From a virus, in the IMG/VR virus record IMGVR_UViG_3300033151_000119, positions 1 to 22,728 of that record: a DNA stretch of 22,728 nucleotides; one strand, 5' to 3'. Positions 13,134-20,656 of the stretch are shown piece after piece; within the stretch, counting starts at the first letter, position 1, and each line of letters begins with the position of its first letter. The translations under genes were made by a program, and so were the position numbers. The notes under the pieces are model-generated. The model was not told the origin of the DNA, did not search any database, and worked only from the letters and a program-made list of their open reading frames with translations.

Positions 13134-13589
13134 ATGAACGATCTACACACACCACCAGCCAGAGAACGAGGCAAGACTTGGTACTGCGGTCCCTTCGCAT
13201 TCGCTGCGATCACAGGCAACAGCTTCGTCGAGTCACGGGCTCGGCTCAACCGGGCTCGGCTCAACCGGGCCAACGACAGGCCAGAGAACCGAGGCATCCG
13301 TGGCTGCAGTGACTGGACCCTGACCTGCGCACTGAACAGCTCAGGCTACCACCCGTCGCTCTTCTACCGCACGCCCTCTGGTGGAGTGGACAGGAAGAAC
13401 CTCAACCAGTGGCTGAAAACACTGAGCCGGGATGATGACTCCATTTATCTGGTCCTGCTGACAGGCCACTGGATTGTGGTGAAGGGTCGAAGCGTCATGA
13501 TTGACAACCACACGTCACGCCCGGTACCGGTTTTCATGGGTCCATGGCAGCGCAAGACGGTGAAGAAAGTTTACGTCATCAGAAATTAA
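13134..13589 (+). CDS. Possible papain/C39-like cysteine peptidase fold protein (151 aa)
   Basis: The start at 13134 follows GAAGGTAATATT. The N-terminus has TWYCGPFAFAAITG, matching the CGPxAxxxLTG block around the catalytic Cys (C18) of C39/papain-like proteins. Near the C-terminus GHWIVVKGRSVMIDNHTS supplies a His (H112) followed by D124/N125 with the spacing and beta-strand context expected for the His and Asp/Asn of that triad. Between them lies a helix with a 15-bp tandem duplication (RARLN twice). A protease or related hydrolase acting on a host or phage protein is the best guess. The motif match is visible, activity is unproven, and it lacks any secretion signal, so it is cytoplasmic. 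Confidence 0.55.
   Translation: MNDLHTPPARERGKTWYCGPFAFAAITGNSFVESRARLNRARLNRANDRPENRGIRGCSDWTLTCALNSSGYHPSLFYRTPSGGVDRKNLNQWLKTLSRDDDSIYLVLLTGHWIVVKGRSVMIDNHTSRPVPVFMGPWQRKTVKKVYVIRN
13236..13265 (+). repeat. Perfect 15-bp tandem duplication within a coding region
   Basis: CGGGCTCGGCTCAAC occurs twice back to back (13236-13250 and 13251-13265), followed by a partial third unit CGGGCCAAC. It keeps the reading frame and adds five residues (RARLN). It looks like a replication-slippage event. Confidence 0.85.
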
Positions 13590-13613
13590 TTTGAAAATAA
13601 ATGAAGAAAGGGG

Positions 13614-13643
13614 TTGACACCCTAGAATCACCAGTGCTAAGAT
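13614..13643 (+). promoter_or_regulatory. Rightward early promoter, copy 3 of 3
   Basis: TTGACA (13614-13619), 18-bp spacer, TAAGAT (13638-13643), then GCGCTCTCACTT, identical to copy 1 in the -10 and downstream sequence. The spacer carries AATCACCAGTGCTA, an imperfect dyad. An A-rich stretch (13588-13610) upstream could act as an UP element. Confidence 0.75.
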
Positions 13644-13679
13644 GCGCTCTCACTTAAACAACAACGAAGGTAATTTGAA

Positions 13680-14450
13680 ATGACACACTTAATGTACAAC
13701 TCTACTAACGACACAATCGTAACTCGCTCAGAAATGGCGCAGCTTCCACTGCCACAAGCAATGGGTCGATTCCACCAACCTTACAGCTTCAGCGAGTACG
13801 TTGAGCAGGTCCACGAAGCACTGGACATCGAAGGTCTGCAGGCTGGTGTTGAAGAGTACGCCATCCAGAAAGATGGGCAGCGCATGTTTGGTCTGATGAC
13901 CATCGAGCCTAAGCCTCTGAAGGGTGAGCTGATCACTGCAGCAGACTGGAACCTGACCATGGGTATCCGTGGATCACACGACCAGCGTATACCTCGCGGC
14001 ATCACTCTGGGTTCTCAGGTCATCGTTTGTTCTAACCTGTGCTTCGGTGGAAACATCGGAACATTCAACACCAAGCAGACCACGAACATCCGTCAGCGCA
14101 TACCTACACTGATCCGCAATGCGATCTCTCAGGTCCCTGAGCTGGCTCATGATCTGGAAGAGAAGTACGACGCATACCGCAATGCAGAGTTCAAGCCACG
14201 CTGGGGAGACGCAGCACTGGTAGAGATCCACCGTCGTGGTGGTCTGGCTGCACCTCAGCTGGCACGGGCCATCGCTGAATGGGATCGTCCTTCTCACGAA
14301 GAACACGCAGAGCAGGGCTACTCAGCATGGCGTTTGATGAATGCATGCACCGAGGCTCTGAAGCCTACTGGTCTGCAAGGCAACATGAACGCAGTGCAGG
14401 ATCGCAGTCAGAAGGTGACTTCATTCATCGACGAAGTTGTCGGTCTTTAA
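13680..14450 (+). CDS. DUF932 family protein
   Basis: The 256-aa product shows the DUF932 (phage/plasmid-like protein) pattern: an N-terminal part ending in FGLMTIEPKPL, the central GIRGSHDQRIPRGITLGSQV and VCSNLCFGGNIGTFNTKQTT blocks, and a C-terminal helical domain with SAWRLMNACTEALKP. The family is widespread in phages and plasmids; its function is unknown to me. Codon and base use are smooth, and it has its own strong promoter and the ACGAAGGTAA leader, so it is likely among the most abundant early proteins. The start at 13680 gives spacing of about 8 nt from GAAGG. Confidence 0.8.
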   Translation: MTHLMYNSTNDTIVTRSEMAQLPLPQAMGRFHQPYSFSEYVEQVHEALDIEGLQAGVEEYAIQKDGQRMFGLMTIEPKPLKGELITAADWNLTMGIRGSHDQRIPRGITLGSQVIVCSNLCFGGNIGTFNTKQTTNIRQRIPTLIRNAISQVPELAHDLEEKYDAYRNAEFKPRWGDAALVEIHRRGGLAAPQLARAIAEWDRPSHEEHAEQGYSAWRLMNACTEALKPTGLQGNMNAVQDRSQKVTSFIDEVVGL

Positions 14451-14458
14451 CTAACCCC

Positions 14459-14501
14459 GGGGCATGGACGCCCCATCACTTAACGAAGGTAAATTATTAT
14501 G
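14459..14501 (+). promoter_or_regulatory. Hairpin plus conserved translation leader, copy 2
   Basis: GGGGC (14459-14463) pairs with GCCCC (14470-14474) around a 6-nt loop, followed by the 28-bp leader (14474-14501) that is identical to 10709-10736. The stem sequence differs from copy 1 while the stem-leader layout is kept, which suggests selection on structure. Confidence 0.6.
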
Positions 14502-14750
14502 GACATAGCAGTACGCTACCCCTCTGGTGTGACTTACACCCTCAACGGCAAGCCAACATTCAAAAGCAACAAGGGCAGACACTCCGCCTATGTAACTGTA
14601 GACGCCAACAAAGACGATCCTATTTACGGCGATGACAACTTGTTCCACGCTACCATCAGCTCCACCAACCCGACAGAACTGCGTCAGTTGGCGAACCATC
14701 TCACCATGGTTGCTGAAGAGTTAGAGTTCAACGCACCGAGGGGCAAGTAA
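14499..14750 (+). CDS. Unknown small protein (83 aa)
   Basis: It starts at 14499 after the repeated leader. The protein is MDIAVRYPSGVTYTLNGKPT and continues beta-rich (HSAYVTVDANKDDPIYGDDN, LFHATISS), then a helix (PTELRQLANHLTMVAEELEF). The alpha/beta layout is that of a small single-domain protein, family unrecognised. The stop overlaps the next start by one base (TAATG). Confidence 0.7.
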   Translation: MDIAVRYPSGVTYTLNGKPTFKSNKGRHSAYVTVDANKDDPIYGDDNLFHATISSTNPTELRQLANHLTMVAEELEFNAPRGK

Positions 14751-15085
14751 TGGACCAGATCAGATCTCAGATCCCCATCCCCGGGTGTCCTCCACATAAC
14801 CCAGAGATGCACGTCACCTTCAGCAGGACCATGGCGATGCCCACATACCCAAAGGCACCCCTGAAGGGCGTGTCACTGGAAGAGCAGATGACTGTTCGCC
14901 GGGTGGGTGGAGTGGACAACTACTACTACCGCAGCCGCTGGGTGAATGTGCCCGGTACCCGTAATGTCTGGTCCGACTGGGGCTTCTGGGACTTCTTCCC
15001 TGAGGGCACCACCAACGCCCAGATCCTGTCGTTTATGATCGACGCAAACTGGAAAGTAAACCTACCCAATTATTCTGGAGAATAG
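14750..15085 (+). CDS. Unknown protein rich in aromatics (111 aa)
   Basis: Its ATG shares one base with the previous stop; GAGGGG is 7-8 nt upstream. The middle is notably aromatic (GGVDNYYYRSRWVNVPGTRN, then VWSDWGFWDFFPEGTTN). This suggests a compact beta domain, but no known family is recognised. It sits just before the PE-repeat gene in the same transcript. Confidence 0.65.
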   Translation: MDQIRSQIPIPGCPPHNPEMHVTFSRTMAMPTYPKAPLKGVSLEEQMTVRRVGGVDNYYYRSRWVNVPGTRNVWSDWGFWDFFPEGTTNAQILSFMIDANWKVNLPNYSGE

Positions 15086-15086
15086 A

Positions 15087-15572
15087 ATGAGCAACAAAGA
15101 TAAAGCATCCTGCCTCGTGGCAGCTGACCAACGCAAGGCCCCTCCGCACATACGTGCAGAACTGGAAGCCTTGGACACCAGCCCTATTAGCCTTGGCAAC
15201 CCTGACCTGCTTTCAGCGGAAGCACGAGCATGGGTCCTCGAGAACGCAGAGCCCATCAACCCGACTGACGTACTCCGTGCCATTGGTCTGGACCTGAGCG
15301 GGCTCGATGAAGAGGAGACGCCTGAACCTGAACCAGAGCCTGAACCTGAACCTGAACCAGAGCCTGAGCACACCATGCCTGAGACTGAACGTAAGGAGAT
15401 GCTCGCTGCACTCAATCACACAGCAGCCGCACTCACCATTATTCTTTTCGGCTTCGAGGCTCTACGTGCATCCCTTGGTAAGGAGGCCGCTGATAAGATC
15501 CATGCCAAACTGCACCGGGCTTGTGAGTCTTACGTGCACAAATACAATAGCTGGAAGCGCGGCCAGCACTAA
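15087..15572 (+). CDS. Unknown protein with a Pro-Glu repeat linker (161 aa)
   Basis: The N-terminal third is a small helical region (MSNKDKASCLVAADQRKAPP, later DVLRAIGLDLSGLDEEE). A linker of about nine PE dipeptides follows (around residues 78-96), then a C-terminal helical domain (ERKEMLAALNHTAAALTIIL, HAKLHRACESYVHKYNSW). The linker is encoded by near-perfect 6-bp repeats (CCTGAA/CCAGAG), prone to in-frame length change. It follows GGAG 7 nt before the ATG. The two domains and extended linker look like an adaptor between partners; no function is known. Confidence 0.65.
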   Translation: MSNKDKASCLVAADQRKAPPHIRAELEALDTSPISLGNPDLLSAEARAWVLENAEPINPTDVLRAIGLDLSGLDEEETPEPEPEPEPEPEPEPEHTMPETERKEMLAALNHTAAALTIILFGFEALRASLGKEAADKIHAKLHRACESYVHKYNSWKRGQH

Positions 15573-15579
15573 AAGATAG

Positions 15580-15681
15580 GAAGGCTGAACCGGGAGTAGT
15601 GACCCAACGCCCGGCGGGGGCAGCCTTCTGCTTGGAGATCCTTTCTCCATTACCTTCACCCTGCCGGGCACCCTAATTTTT
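15580..15681 (+). ncRNA. Pseudoknot-like structured RNA element between two early genes
   Basis: In a 131-bp non-coding gap, helix A pairs 15580-15587 (GAAGGCTG) with 15621-15628 (CAGCCTTC). An inner helix pairs 15590-15594 with 15610-15614. Helix B pairs 15609-15619 with 15659-15669 over 11 bp with one G-U pair. A small hairpin pairs 15634-15638 with 15644-15648. Helix B's 5' arm lies inside helix A's loop and competes with the inner helix, giving pseudoknot or switch topology. A T5 run at 15677-15681 starts 7 nt after helix B. Stable RNA, riboregulator or attenuator are all possible. Confidence 0.5.
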
Positions 15682-15703
15682 AAACCATAACCGGAGACAT
15701 ATT

Positions 15704-16243
15704 ATGTCCTTAGAGAAAAACATCGAGCGCATCGCAGTCGCTCTTGAAGTACTAGCCAACAACGCAGCCATTGGAATCCAGCGTGCGTACCCAGACATCG
15801 CTGTCGGTGGTAACACCCAGCCTGCTGGAGACGTCACACCTCCGGCCAGTAGCGCGGAGCCACAGCCCACGCCTGACGATGGTGAGGATCAGCTTACTCC
15901 AGCGCAGAAAGGCGCACGCACCAAGGCCCGTAACAAAGCAGCCAAGGCTGCAGGAGAATCAGAGGTCCCCGGACCAACACCTGTGAACCAGCAGCAGCAG
16001 CCAGCAGGGCCAAGCTCTGTGGGCCAACCAACATCTGAGCCTGTCCCCACCAATGTGGAAGAGATGAATGCTCTGTGCCAGAAGATCTGGTCAGGCCTCG
16101 AAGCGCAGGAGCGTGGCACGGGTGTGAAGATCAGTGAGCTGATGAACAAGGTGTACAAGGTGCAGGTGATCTCGGATCTCCACATCGATTATTACCCGGG
16201 CTTTACTCTGGACCTGAACAACTTACTGAACGGGGGCGCATAA
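15704..16243 (+). CDS. Unknown protein with disordered middle, start of replication module (179 aa)
   Basis: The N-terminus MSLEKNIERIAVALEVLANN is a short amphipathic helix seen at the start of many phage proteins of unknown role. Residues 40-125 are a Pro/Gln/Ala-rich disordered linker (TPVNQQQQPAGPSS and similar). The C-terminal 55 residues form a small domain (EEMNALCQKIWSGLEAQERG, then KISELMNKVYKVQVISDL). GGAGA lies before ATG 15704. The stop overlaps the next ATG by one base, joining it to the nuclease and ssDNA-binding genes. By context it may be an accessory DNA-binding or clamp-like partner of them. Confidence 0.65.
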   Translation: MSLEKNIERIAVALEVLANNAAIGIQRAYPDIAVGGNTQPAGDVTPPASSAEPQPTPDDGEDQLTPAQKGARTKARNKAAKAAGESEVPGPTPVNQQQQPAGPSSVGQPTSEPVPTNVEEMNALCQKIWSGLEAQERGTGVKISELMNKVYKVQVISDLHIDYYPGFTLDLNNLLNGGA

Positions 16244-17460
16244 TGGGCCACGCAAGATTATCCCCGTCAGGGGCCAGCCGGTGGATGAACTGCCCCGGCT
16301 CAGTAGCAGCGACCGAGGGCATCCCAGATAAAGCTGGCCTCGCTGCAATCGATGGTACCCATGCACATGATCTGCTCGAGTACTGCATCACCAATCACCT
16401 GAACCCCAAGTCTTTCATCGGGCAGGTGTTCAAGGAAGTGATGATTGATCAGGACAAAGCTGAGGCCGTGCAGGTTGCTTACAACTACGCCATGGAGACG
16501 GCTACCAATAACTTCGCGGAGATGTATGTCGAAATGAAGGTCACGCCCGACAGCCTACTACGTGCTGATATCTTCGGCACTGCTGATCTCGTGTTGGTGT
16601 CTGATACCCAGATCGAAGTCATTGATTATAAGCATGGCAGAGGTGTGGTGGTTGAAGTAGACAACAATCGCCAGATGCAGATCTACGCCATTGGTGTATT
16701 GGATACCTTGAACATCGAGATCGGGGACCGCACTGTGGTCACCACCATTATTCAGCCCCGGGCTTTCCATGCCGCTGGACCTATCCGATCTTCCCACTAT
16801 AACGAGGCACAGGTCTCCCGCTTTACCACTGACATAGTGGAAGCAGCAGCCAAAACTGACAGGCCTGATGCCGAGCGTATCGCTGGAAAGCTTCAGTGTA
16901 AGTTCTGCCGGGCCAAAGCTACCTGCTCTGCTCTGACTGATCAGGCACTCAAGGCTACGGGCACCAACCTGTCCACTGCTACAACAGAGTCGATCCAAGC
17001 CAGTGCACTGCGTGACCCGGGCGAGCTTACGCCAGAGCAGATCACCATGGTGTTGGAGAATGAAGATCTGATCCGTGGCTGGTTAGCTGCGGTGCATGAG
17101 TTCGCTGTCAACACCATCCAAGGTGGTGGAGATGTCCAAGGTTTCAAGCTGACAGCAGGTCGCAAGAGCAAGAGCTGGACAGAGGATGACGCCGAGGTCA
17201 GTGACATCCTGCGCACCATCAAGAAGCTCGACGGCGGCATGCTGAAACTCGCAGACGTTCAAGTCTCGAAGTTGAAGTCACCTGCAGCCATCGAGAAGAT
17301 GATCTCTGCACATGTTACCAAGGCAGCACTAAAGAAAGTTAGGGCCCTATACACTGTCTCTGAGGGCAAGCCCCAGCTTACCCCAGCAGCGAGTAACAAG
17401 CCTGCACTTGCAACAAAAGCGGAGGACGTGTTCGCACCTGTACCTCCATCATTTATGTAA
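16243..17460 (+). CDS. DUF2800 protein, Cas4/RecB-like Fe-S nuclease
   Basis: The 405-aa protein starts ARLSPSGASRWMNCPGSVAA, the usual DUF2800 opening with a Cys (C17). The nuclease core has GTADLVL (D115), EVIDYKHGRG (D128, K130) and NNRQMQIYA (Q144, Y148), the PD-(D/E)XK and QxxxY pattern of the Cas4/AddB group. CKFCRAKATC (C219, C222, C228) with C17 would hold a 4Fe-4S cluster. It probably resects or processes DNA ends during recombination-dependent replication or before packaging. It is the usual partner of DUF2815 and family A polymerase in phage replication modules. The C-terminal tail (about 370-405) is low complexity. Confidence 0.85.
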   Translation: MGHARLSPSGASRWMNCPGSVAATEGIPDKAGLAAIDGTHAHDLLEYCITNHLNPKSFIGQVFKEVMIDQDKAEAVQVAYNYAMETATNNFAEMYVEMKVTPDSLLRADIFGTADLVLVSDTQIEVIDYKHGRGVVVEVDNNRQMQIYAIGVLDTLNIEIGDRTVVTTIIQPRAFHAAGPIRSSHYNEAQVSRFTTDIVEAAAKTDRPDAERIAGKLQCKFCRAKATCSALTDQALKATGTNLSTATTESIQASALRDPGELTPEQITMVLENEDLIRGWLAAVHEFAVNTIQGGGDVQGFKLTAGRKSKSWTEDDAEVSDILRTIKKLDGGMLKLADVQVSKLKSPAAIEKMISAHVTKAALKKVRALYTVSEGKPQLTPAASNKPALATKAEDVFAPVPPSFM

Positions 17461-17475
17461 ACAATAGGACTTATT

Positions 17476-18342
17476 ATGTCAATATCATTACTAATTCAAG
17501 GCGTCATCTCGTACCCGCATGTGTTCGCAGCACGGGCCTATCAAGCGGGTGATGAGCCACGCTTCAGCTGTAGCATTATTCCTACAGATCCGAACTTCGA
17601 TTGGAACGCGGTGCAGACTGCGATCAATGAAGCCTCGCTTGCAACCCATGGGTCGAACCCTCCTGCCGGGCTGGCGTCTCCACTGAGCCAAGTTAAGGAT
17701 GGTCCTTACGCTGGCATGTGGCAGATCACAGCTACTGCGAAGGAAGCCCAGCCACCAGAGATCGTGGACGGGAACATCAAACCTCTGGCAAACAATGGTC
17801 AGCTGTTCGCTGGTTGCGTGTGCAACTTCGACATCAAAGCCTTTGCTTATCCGAAGGGTGTCAGCACCGGGTTGAATAAGATCCAGCTGGTAGACAACGG
17901 ACCGCACCTACCTCGACTAGATGGTGGCAAGTCTGCAGAGGAAGTGTTCAGTGTTGTGCCGATGACGGTAGCCTCACCACTTGGTGGACCCACTGGTCAG
18001 CCAGCTCAGGTGCAGCAGCAGCCACAACAGGCCCAGCCACAACAGGCCCAGCCTATGCAGCAGCAGCCACAACAGGCCCAGCCTATGCAACAGCCTATGC
18101 AGCAGCCAGTGCAGCAACAGCCTATGCAGCAGCCAGTGCAGCAGCAGCCACAACAGGCCCAGCCTATGCAACCGCCTATGCAGCAGCAGCCACAACAGGC
18201 CCAGCCTATGCAACAGCCTATGCAGCAGCCAGTGCAGCAGCCAGTGCAGCAACAGCCTATGCAGCAGCCAGTGCAGCAACAGCCTATGCAGCAGGGTCAG
18301 GTTCAGACGGGAGCTCCGGCTCAGATGCCGTGGAACGGTTAA
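17476..18342 (+). CDS. DUF2815 family, presumed ssDNA-binding protein with long Gln/Pro tail
   Basis: Residues 1-170 match DUF2815: SLLIQGVISYPHVFAARAYQ, FSCSIIPTDPNFDWNAVQTA, then GQLFAGCVCNFDIKAFAYP. The family is found next to DUF2800 and DNA polymerase in phage modules and is taken to be the single-stranded DNA-binding protein of those systems. From about residue 178 to 282 the protein is a repeat of QQPMQQ/PQQAQP units ending in APAQMPWNG. This looks like the disordered linker of SSB proteins but without their acidic tip, and makes the protein longer than the usual family size. AGGA lies 6 nt before ATG 17476. The gene overlaps the polymerase start by 13 nt. Confidence 0.78.
   Translation: MSISLLIQGVISYPHVFAARAYQAGDEPRFSCSIIPTDPNFDWNAVQTAINEASLATHGSNPPAGLASPLSQVKDGPYAGMWQITATAKEAQPPEIVDGNIKPLANNGQLFAGCVCNFDIKAFAYPKGVSTGLNKIQLVDNGPHLPRLDGGKSAEEVFSVVPMTVASPLGGPTGQPAQVQQQPQQAQPQQAQPMQQQPQQAQPMQQPMQQPVQQQPMQQPVQQQPQQAQPMQPPMQQQPQQAQPMQQPMQQPVQQPVQQQPMQQPVQQQPMQQGQVQTGAPAQMPWNG
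18012..18296 (+). repeat. Tandem repeat encoding the Gln/Pro-rich tail
   Basis: Mixed 15- to 30-bp units built from CAGCAGCCACAACAGGCCCA, CAGCCTATGCA and CAGCAGCCAGTG repeat through about 285 bp without breaking the reading frame. The unit order is scrambled, as expected after repeated unequal recombination or slippage. Length probably varies between related phages. Confidence 0.85.
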
Positions 18343-20282
18343 AAGTCCACATCGATATAGAGTCGTACTCTGAAGTCGATCTAGCCAAGGAAGGCTTATA
18401 CAAATACGCCTCGCACCCATCGACAAGGATTGAACTCCTGTCATGGGGCCGGGGCACCGGGCCAGTCACTCAATGGGATGTCAACGATGGGGTCCCGGTA
18501 CCTCGTGAGTTCTTCGACATAATGGTGGAGCCAGAGACAGAACTCCATGCCTTCAATGCTACCTTCGAGCGCATCATGCTGGCCAAGGTATGGGGATTCG
18601 TTACACCCCTCGACCGATGGCACTGCACCATGATTCATGCGTGGAGCCTTGCATTCTCTGGGGGCCTTGCTCAGGTCGGAGCCCAGATGCATCTCAACAT
18701 CCAGAAGATGGACGGCGGTAAAAAACTGGTCCTGAAATTCTGTAAGCCAGCACCAGCCAACCACCTTGCTGATCGGTACAACAAACAGAACAGCCCTGAA
18801 CTCTGGGCAGAATATAAAACCTATAACATCATTGACGTGGAGACCGAGCGGGAGATGTCCAACTGGTTATCCGCTTACCCCATTCCATACGAAGAGAGGC
18901 AGGCCTACCTGACTGACCAGAGGATCAACGCCCGGGGCTTACCCATCGACACCGTACTAGTGGATCATGCTGTCCGGATAAACCTCGAAGAGAAGGAAGA
19001 CCTCAAGGTCCGGATGAATGAACTCACAGGCCTGCAGAATGCAAACAGCCGGGATCAGCTGATGCCTTGGCTAACGGTCCGGGGTCTGGACATGCCGAAT
19101 ATGCAGAAGGCCACCGTCGAATCTGCCCTGAAGTTGGAGATCCCAGACGAGGTCCGTCAGGCACTGGTCCTCCGGTCCCAAGTGAATCAAACCAGCACGG
19201 CCAAATTTGCCGCTGTACAGGCCGCAGTGCTGGACCATAGATTGCATGGGGTATTCCAGTTCGCAGGCGCACAGCGTACACAGCGGTGGGCAGGCAGGCT
19301 ATTCCAACCACACAACCTGAAGCGTGGCTATCCGGATGCAGATGTCCGGGCTAATACCCTGATGCATGGTGACCGTGGTCTGATCAAGATGCTCCACGGA
19401 GATGTCATGACTTACCTGTCTAACATCATGCGCACTGTCATCTCTGCAGGTGACGGCAAGACTCTGTCAGTTTGTGACTACGGGTCAATCGAGTCCCGGG
19501 TGCTGGGTTGGCAGTCTGGTTGCGGAAGGATCATTGATCTGTTCGCTACTGGCAAAGATTCATACAGAGACTTTGCCACCGAGGTGTACGGCGTGGACTA
19601 TGACGATGTCACCAAAGAACAACGGGGATTCTGTAAGCCCCCAGTGCTCGGCTGTGGCTACCAATTAGGAGGCAAGGGCTTGGTCACCTACGCTGAAGGC
19701 ATGGGCGTGACGCTCTCAGAGGAGGGGTCACAGCGTCTGGTTGACCTATGGCGAATGCTGCACCCTGAAGTGGTGGCCATGTGGCGCTGGTTACAGGGGG
19801 CCTGCATACATGTGACTGAAACATACGAGGAGGTGTCCGGATACGCTGTCACCATATATAGGGACAGTGAGTTCTTATTCATCAGGCTGCCCAGTGGCAG
19901 GAGCCTCGCGTACCACCAGCCACAGGTCAGCATGAAGACGCCCCCCGGGTGGAAGAAGCGGGTGCGCTCTGTGTCCTATATGGGGCACGATCAGTACACC
20001 CACAAGTGGACCCGGATCTCTACCCATGGCGGAAAGATAACGGAGAACATCGTGCAGGCCATCGCACGGGATCTGCTCCGGGATGCCATGTTCGAGATGG
20101 AAGGTCTGGGCATGGACGTGGTAGGACACGTCCACGATGAGGTCCTTGTAGAGACTGAGTTAAATTACTCAGTGGATACATTGGATACTATGAACCAAGT
20201 TATGTCAGTCACACCCAAGTGGGCACCGGGCCTGCTGCTATCTGCAGAAGGTTTCATAACTAAACGATATAGGAAAGACTAA
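18330..20282 (+). CDS. Family A DNA polymerase with 3'-5' exonuclease domain
   Basis: The 650-aa replicative polymerase has an exonuclease domain with HIDIES (D9, E11), HAFNATFE (73-80) and NIIDVE (165-170). The polymerase domain has RTQRWAGRLFQPHNL (315-329), motif A SVCDYGSIESR (D382), motif B with R431, K435 and the GYQLGG turn (442-447), and motif C GHVHDEVLVE (H601, D602, E603). All catalytic acids appear intact. Translation starts at a GTG (18330) inside the end of the DUF2815 gene, in another frame. A poor ribosome-binding site suggests the polymerase level is set by coupling. The stop overlaps the next ATG by one base. Confidence 0.95.
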   Translation: MERLKVHIDIESYSEVDLAKEGLYKYASHPSTRIELLSWGRGTGPVTQWDVNDGVPVPREFFDIMVEPETELHAFNATFERIMLAKVWGFVTPLDRWHCTMIHAWSLAFSGGLAQVGAQMHLNIQKMDGGKKLVLKFCKPAPANHLADRYNKQNSPELWAEYKTYNIIDVETEREMSNWLSAYPIPYEERQAYLTDQRINARGLPIDTVLVDHAVRINLEEKEDLKVRMNELTGLQNANSRDQLMPWLTVRGLDMPNMQKATVESALKLEIPDEVRQALVLRSQVNQTSTAKFAAVQAAVLDHRLHGVFQFAGAQRTQRWAGRLFQPHNLKRGYPDADVRANTLMHGDRGLIKMLHGDVMTYLSNIMRTVISAGDGKTLSVCDYGSIESRVLGWQSGCGRIIDLFATGKDSYRDFATEVYGVDYDDVTKEQRGFCKPPVLGCGYQLGGKGLVTYAEGMGVTLSEEGSQRLVDLWRMLHPEVVAMWRWLQGACIHVTETYEEVSGYAVTIYRDSEFLFIRLPSGRSLAYHQPQVSMKTPPGWKKRVRSVSYMGHDQYTHKWTRISTHGGKITENIVQAIARDLLRDAMFEMEGLGMDVVGHVHDEVLVETELNYSVDTLDTMNQVMSVTPKWAPGLLLSAEGFITKRYRKD

Positions 20283-20656
20283 TGATTTTAATTGAGAGTA
20301 TTAAGTGGTACGAGGTGGAGGGGAACGTAATCCAGTTCGCCCACTGCGAAGACCCATCAGAGCCCCTGTGGTTGGCTGATAGAGGCGAGGACATTGTACC
20401 TGTCGAGGCGGAGATAGTGCACGAGGTCATCAATGGCCGTCACTTCCGACGTCGAGGTGATGGCACTGACGTCTGGATCGGTATGGCGGCGGACCCGGCT
20501 AACCTGCTGGGCCTCCAGTACGAAGCCTTCGACACCCTCGAGGACATGTACCGTAAACAGGCACACTTCACCAAGTTGGCAGAAGCAGCCACCCGTAGAC
20601 TGCAGAACGCAGGCTTTTTCACCCGGATCAAATGGGTATTCACAGGAGTTAAATGA
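20282..20656 (+). CDS. Unknown protein between polymerase and VRR-NUC (124 aa)
   Basis: The protein starts MILIESIKWYEVEGNVIQFA and includes GRHFRRRGDGTDVWIGMAAD. A helical segment LEDMYRKQAHFTKLAEAATR precedes a C-terminal FFTRIKWVF. The compact N-terminal beta part and helical C-terminus give no recognised family. One-base overlap with the polymerase stop and an ATGA overlap with the nuclease gene show tight coupling, so an accessory role in replication is plausible but inferred. Confidence 0.7.
   Translation: MILIESIKWYEVEGNVIQFAHCEDPSEPLWLADRGEDIVPVEAEIVHEVINGRHFRRRGDGTDVWIGMAADPANLLGLQYEAFDTLEDMYRKQAHFTKLAEAATRRLQNAGFFTRIKWVFTGVK

Noticed and set aside
15062-15415. Minus-strand frame with a Gly-Ser run
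   Set aside because: It is antisense to the Pro-Glu repeat; no start signal and composition explained by the repeat.
17974-18444. Minus-strand 156-aa Leu/His/Arg repeat protein
   Set aside because: It is the antisense of the Gln/Pro-coding repeats; the Leu-rich pattern follows from CAG/CCA codons read backwards.
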